This document shows, piece after piece, positions 59,285-64,000 of a stretch of 64,000 nt of DNA. This DNA is from Sipunculus nudus (taxonomy: Eukaryota > Annelida > Sipuncula > Golfingiida > Sipunculidae). Under the pieces are notes generated by a model. The model did no database searches, was not told where the DNA came from, and saw nothing but the letters and a program-made list of their open reading frames with translations. The DNA lies in contig CM049320.1 in NCBI GenBank assembly GCA_026874595.1, forward strand, positions 45,644,714 through 45,708,713, read 5' to 3'. A program made the translations under genes and the position numbers. Position 1 is the first letter of the stretch. Every line of letters starts with the position of its first letter.

Positions 59285-61018
59285 TTGTATCCGCCAAAAC
59301 AAAGTTTTGCGGATACTATGTTTTCAGCTGCACGCCGCCGCGTAGGTTTCCGGAGAACTCCTCCGTAACCGCTGGGCGGAATTTTACGAAACCCGGGATT
59401 ATGTTCGGGTCACATGTGAACTGCTGCCCCCCGATTTTGTTTTGACCTCTTACCTTTCCTATGCGCTCTGCGTCCGTTTGTGCGTCTGTTCCCACACATA
59501 AACCCACATATCTTGGGAACAGTTTGACAGATCAGGAAAATTTTTTTGTACAAATGTAGCCCTTGGAGAGCTTTATAACATACACAAAAAATGGTGGCAC
59601 CACCTGCAACCATGTTTGCACAGTGTCCATCTGTTCGTCTGCCTTGGGTTAAAATCACTCATATCTCTGCAGTGACTTGACTAATTCACCTGAAATTTGG
59701 CATGCATATACATCCTGGATAGCTTTTCTGATTTTGTGACAGGTGGCGCCACCTACATTCACGTTTACGCTGCAGACATCCAAGCTCATATCTCGGGAAC
59801 CGTTTGACCGATCAGGAAAATTGTTTTGCACAAATGTAGCCCTTGGAGAGCTTTATAACATACACAAAAAATGGTGGCGCCACCTGCAACCATTTTTGCA
59901 CAGTGTCCATCTGTTCGTCTGCCTTGGGTTAAAATCACTCATATCTCTGCAGTGACTTGACTAATTCACCTGAAATTCGGCATGCATATACATCCTGGAT
60001 AGCTTTTCTGATTTTTTGACAGGTGGCGCCACCTACATTCACGTTTACGCTGCAGACATCCAAGCTCATATCTCGGGAACCGTTTGACCGATCAGTAAAA
60101 TTTTTTGGCACAAATGTAGCCCTTGGAGAGCTTTATAACATACACAAAAAATGGTGGCGCCACCTGCAACCATGTTTGCACAGTGTCCATCTGTTTGTCT
60201 GCCTTGGGTTAAAATCACTCATATCTCTGCAGTGACTTGACTAATTCACCTGAAATTCGGCATGCGTATACATCCTGGATAACTTTTCTGATTTTATGAC
60301 AGGTGGCGCCACCTACATTCACGTTTATGCTGCAGACATCCAAGCTCATATCTCGGGAACCTTTTCACCGATCAGGAAAATTTTTTGCACAAATGTAGCC
60401 CTTGGAGAGCTTTATAACATACGCAAAACTGGTGGCGCCACCTGCAGCCATTTTTGCACAGCTCCTGTCTGTTTGTCTGCCGTGGGATAAAATCACTCAT
60501 ATCTCGGCAGTGGTTTGACATATCTGGCTAAAATTTTGCAGGTTTATACATCCCCGACAGCTCTCTTGATTTTATGACAGGTGGAGCCACCTGCATTCTA
60601 GTTTATGCAGCAGACATCGTATCTCATATCTTGGGAACCGTTTGGCCGATTTGGCCAAAGTTTTGCATGTGTATAGTTCTCACATAGCTCTTTAACATAC
60701 GCAAAACTGGTGCCGTCACCTGCAACCATTTTTGCTCAGCGTCCATCTGATTGTCTGCCACGGGCTAAAATCAATCATATACATGTAGTGGTTTGACTTA
60801 TCTGCCTTAAATTTTGCATATGTATAAAAATTGGGACGGCTTTCTGGATTTTGTGGTAGGGGGGGCAACCTTCAAACACAATTTGGCTGCAGACATCCAT
60901 GCTAATATGCAACACTTCACTCTATTTCCCCTTGCCACTTAATCCATGCCTCACTTCACCCGTTCCACTCTGATTTAGGCGGATACACGTAGTCGCTTGT
61001 CGACTACCCGTATTCTAG
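59285..61018 (+). mobile_element. Family B element, copy 5, complete (1.7 kb)
   Basis: Head TTGTATCCGCCAAAACAAAG, TTTTGCGGATAC; tail TAGGCGGATACACGTAGTCG, CTTGTCGACTACCCGTATT, CTAG before TT. The head TGTATCCGCC and tail GGCGGATACA are exact inverted partners. The interior has three nearly identical 280-bp units (59743, 60023, about 60300), each with two GGTGGCGCCACC palindromes. The near identity of the units suggests recent homogenisation. Confidence 0.8.
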
Positions 61019-61737
61019 TTACTAAGACATGCTATTTGAGGTTTCATTTTGATTAATTATTATAATCAAGGTATCTTAACAGTGGCATCAATTGAAGAGA
61101 GTATTTCCAAGAGAATCTCACAAAATTGGCATAGACCTGGAGAATTTATGGAGCATTTTAACACCAAACCGCAATATTTTGCAACGTACATCTCGTTGGA
61201 AAATTCTCCACTTATTCTAAAGCTCCCTGTCAGTTCACAGAGGTTTATCAAGTCCTTGTTCTTGCATCTACCATGTCATACTCAGTTACATACGGATGTT
61301 ATTTTGGAACACAGACTTATTATGTGAAGTGCAGAATGTTTTAAAAAATGAAAGAATAATTTTTGCCTATAACATAAAGGCATTCTTGAAAATAAAAAAA
61401 CAATCATGAGTATTATGTAATCGATAGTTGCCTTTGGTAATTGAGCGCTTGAAAGTTGCAGTAAAGTGACTGACTTACGATAAAACTCGATGATCAGCCT
61501 ACCACTAGATTTTATGTCGGTCCTGCTGCATTAAATAAATCTTGTTTACCCGATAATTAAAAAGAAATATTTCACAGATTCTTGACCAAACTTGACATGT
61601 GCATAGATATGGATGAGACGAGAAGTCTCTTAAAAATGGTGTCATGATCTTTCCTGGGAGAGTGACCTTGACCTTGAATATTTTTCTAATTTGGTAAAAA
61701 TCACACTTATCATAAATATATCAATAAGGTATGCATT
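61019..61737. other. No supported gene; one ORF noted
   Basis: The frame 61049-61327 (SIEESISKRISQNWHRPGEF, MEHFNTKPQYFATYISLENS) has few low-complexity features and could be real, but it has no recognised domain and no convincing splice signals. The rest is AT-rich without features; a short GGGAGAGTGACCTTGACCTT near 61658 resembles family C body text. Confidence 0.3.
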
Positions 61738-61830
61738 AATTAGGGCTGTATCAATATATCAATATATCGATATGAATCGATACACGGTGTCGATACGATA
61801 ACCAAAATGTGTTGCATGCTGTATTGGTCG
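61738..61830 (+). mobile_element. Possible DNA-transposon end fragment
   Basis: TTAGGGCTGTATCAATATAT, CAATATATCGATATGAATCG, then ATACACGGTGTCGATACGAT. The TAGGGCTG start followed by repeated ATCGATA is reminiscent of hAT-type ends. No matching inverted end is seen in the window. Confidence 0.3.
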
Positions 61831-62880
61831 ATTGATTGCTAATGAATAGGGATATAACTCTTACTTTAATATAACAATGACGATTTATAAATTTAAATGC
61901 ACTGTATATTTGTTGCTTTGGTTTTAAGAACTGTCAATAAATGTATATACGCATGCACATCAGTACTTCCATAACAAACAGGCGCATGTGAGCAATAAAA
62001 AAAGAATGATACTGACGTTCCTCTTTATTGATGAAATTGATATTCACATCACATATTGTAATTAGGAATAAGGTACATTCACGTATATATCCTCTCTTTA
62101 TAATTATATATATATATATATACTGTTATGTCTACATCAGTTCGTATCCTTCATTAGTTCGCACACTAAAAATGTCCTTAATCATATTTTTCTATATTAC
62201 ATATATGAATTCGTACACCAACATACTGACTGTGCTGATATTAGCTATTGCCGGTGACCTCCAGCGGTCCGTATGAACAGTAATTGTAGCTATGATTAAA
62301 ACGGCTTTGCATGCGGAGATGAATCAAAGGTCTACGCTGTTCACCTGATAATAACACATCTTTATGTCTTAGTGCGTGGCAGTAACATGATAATTTATTG
62401 GAACAATTTTATCAGATTTGCGACTTCATGTATGTAAAAAGGAAAAAACTCGCTTAACTGATACCGATGGGCCATCTTTGCTTCAGACTTGCTACAGCAT
62501 GAATGTGATTTGAACAATAGAACTAAAGATAAAAGATGTGTTTTAATCGATAATATTTTGTTTACTTAATAATATAATAAGAAGGATTTGTAAGTGGGAC
62601 ATAAATCACATTAGCTGATGATCATATACTAGTAATCCACTTGGGACAAACCTCGCACGGACCACTGATCACAAGCATGACCTCGTGCTACAAGACATCA
62701 AAGGTTAAATGGAGATCTTTAAGAGTGCTTTGAACTGCAGCTACAAAGGATATACCACTGTCTTCAAGAGTTTTTATTTGATAAATCCCGGTAATGTCCG
62801 TGAAATAATTTTTTTTTTCCCGCTGTATAAATCTTATAATTATATCTCCCAAGTAAAAACTGCTGTGTAATTCATTGGTT
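61831..62880. other. No gene seen; small (TA)n at 62105-62122
   Basis: AT-rich sequence without a recognisable coding block. The minus frame 62688-62891 overlaps the SINE-like head and has no known domain. Confidence 0.35.
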
Positions 62881-62960
62881 GCTGTGGCCATTTGGTTAGA
62901 GGCGCAAGAACAGGAATAGTGTGAATTATGTGCCCCTGGTTCAAACCTGTCAGTTTTTTT
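62881..62960 (+). mobile_element. tRNA-like SINE head, degenerate
   Basis: An A-box-like TGGCCATTTGGTTAGAGGC (from 62885) and a B-box-like GGTTCAAACCT (62938-62948) have near-tRNA spacing and are followed by T7 at 62954-62960, a polymerase III stop. No acceptor stem pairs, so it is not a functional tRNA gene. Confidence 0.4.
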
Positions 62961-63579
62961 CCCCCTTTTATTTTATTCCTCCGTCCCAGTTTAAAAATAT
63001 GATAAACATATATTTTTTTTTCATTTATTTCTTTCCACTGAAATTACCAAACAGGTAAAATAAACATTTAATTTATTGAAATATATAAATAAATCTAGTG
63101 AGATTACATATTCACGGCTGTAATAAGTTCACTTGCTGCCAGGTGGCACCCCGAATAAATTTCATAAATGCCCTAAGGAAATCACCATTACCATTTTATT
63201 TAGAGCGTATTCTGCAATCCATACAAATAATGTTCATAAATGAATTAAATGTTGCCATGAAGTATTACAAAACAATAGCCCATTTTCTTACCTCTAATGA
63301 TGTTACGCACCGCTGTACGCCGTGAGAGACCCCTGGCTAATGATGTTTTCCTTTCATGTTCAAACTGTCAAACACTTCATTGCTTGTTTGTTTACCAATA
63401 ATTTATTTGATGTGTAATATTAAGGTGATCAGTGACTCCTGTCAATTTCGTTTGCACCACAGCCGTGATCAAATAAAGTGGTAACATACTAATGAGGTAC
63501 AAATTTAACAGTTTGGGGTAATAAATTACTGAAGTTCTATTGCCGGTAGCTGGATTTTTGACAATCTTTATGATCTGTT
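62961..63579. other. No supported gene
   Basis: AT-rich sequence. The frame 63098-63325 has no recognised domain or splice context. Confidence 0.3.
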
Positions 63580-63658
63580 GTGCCGGTCTGTTGGTTACGA
63601 ATGTTTAGTTTGTTCTGGCTGGCAGTACAGGCCGTCCCGGTAACCACCGACCGGCGCA
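63580..63658. repeat. Imperfect inverted repeat
   Basis: TGCCGGTCTGTTGGTTAC near 63580 pairs with GTAACCACCGACCGGC near 63639 over about 16-18 bases, with a loop of about 42 bases. GC-rich compared with its surroundings. Confidence 0.55.
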
Positions 63659-63670
63659 GCTAAAACCCTG

Positions 63671-63717
<47 letters not shown>

Positions 63718-63748
63718 GTATATATATATGTATATGTATATGTATATA

Positions 63749-63803
<55 letters not shown>
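63671..63803 (+). repeat. (TA)n microsatellite with TG interruptions
   Basis: About 130 bases of TA repeats. The Tyr/Ile frames on the minus strand are artefacts. Confidence 0.95.
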
Positions 63804-63805
<2 letters not shown>

Positions 63806-64000
63806 CACTGGTTTATAAAATGCCAGGTACAGGATATATTGGATATCTTTTTCGTCACCAGCAGCACTCACATATATTCCCGAACAAGTGTTAAATAATA
63901 ATTAATATGAGAGTTGCCCTACATCCTCTATTATCGCCCATCACCGGTTCTCAGTTGTCAAACGATCTTCTCTCCTGCAATATTCTAATTTTTTTATATT

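Noticed and set aside
62885-62948. Functional tRNA gene
   Set aside because: A/B boxes are only approximate and no acceptor or anticodon stems pair. Kept as a SINE-like head only.
63595-63871. Long Tyr/Ile ORFs on the minus strand
   Set aside because: Pure translation of the (TA)n microsatellite.

Overview
The window looks like animal, probably molluscan and perhaps bivalve, nuclear DNA. It is AT-rich and intron-bearing. It is filled with nested repeats that carry GTCC/GTCT microsatellite heads, a style familiar from bivalve Helitron/Helentron-associated (HINE-like) elements. The organism is an inference; no barcode or marker gene is present. No bacterial-style operons, complete rRNA or complete tRNA genes were seen.

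Host gene: two phase-compatible exons on the + strand (20191-20279 and 34722-34787) read as consecutive exons of PPP1R7/SDS22, the leucine-rich regulatory subunit of protein phosphatase 1. They are separated by a 14.4 kb intron packed with transposons. Neither the first coding exon nor any exon after 34787 could be found, so most of the window is probably intron or flank of this gene.

Repeats: five unrelated families (called here A, B, C, D and F) share one architecture. Each has a hairpin or short palindromic head, one arm of which is repeated inverted near the 3' end, then a compact 3' hairpin, then a CTAG or CTTG end placed before TT. Target duplications are absent or very short. This suggests Helitron/Helentron-type rolling-circle elements. 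They are nested deeply: A and C sit in D (21274-28514), A sits in D (28515-32062), a LINE and B sit in A (36270-40917), and a 15 kb array of F sits in A (41050-59268).

Other mobile DNA: a nearly full-length but dead LINE reverse transcriptase ORF (37630-39771, minus); a second 5'-truncated LINE tail (17540-18175, minus); a decayed hAT-like transposase (32085-33991, plus) with a recognisable 3' terminal sequence; an LTR-like fragment (8326-8861); a MITE-like element with 18-bp inverted repeats (51798-51960); and a tRNA-like SINE head (62881-62960).

The most unusual region is 41967-57082. Six F units lie head to tail inside one A element, with 17 co-oriented motifs that match or nearly match the CTCF core consensus. 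One expanded unit carries about 4 kb of non-repeat cargo, including coding-like fragments.
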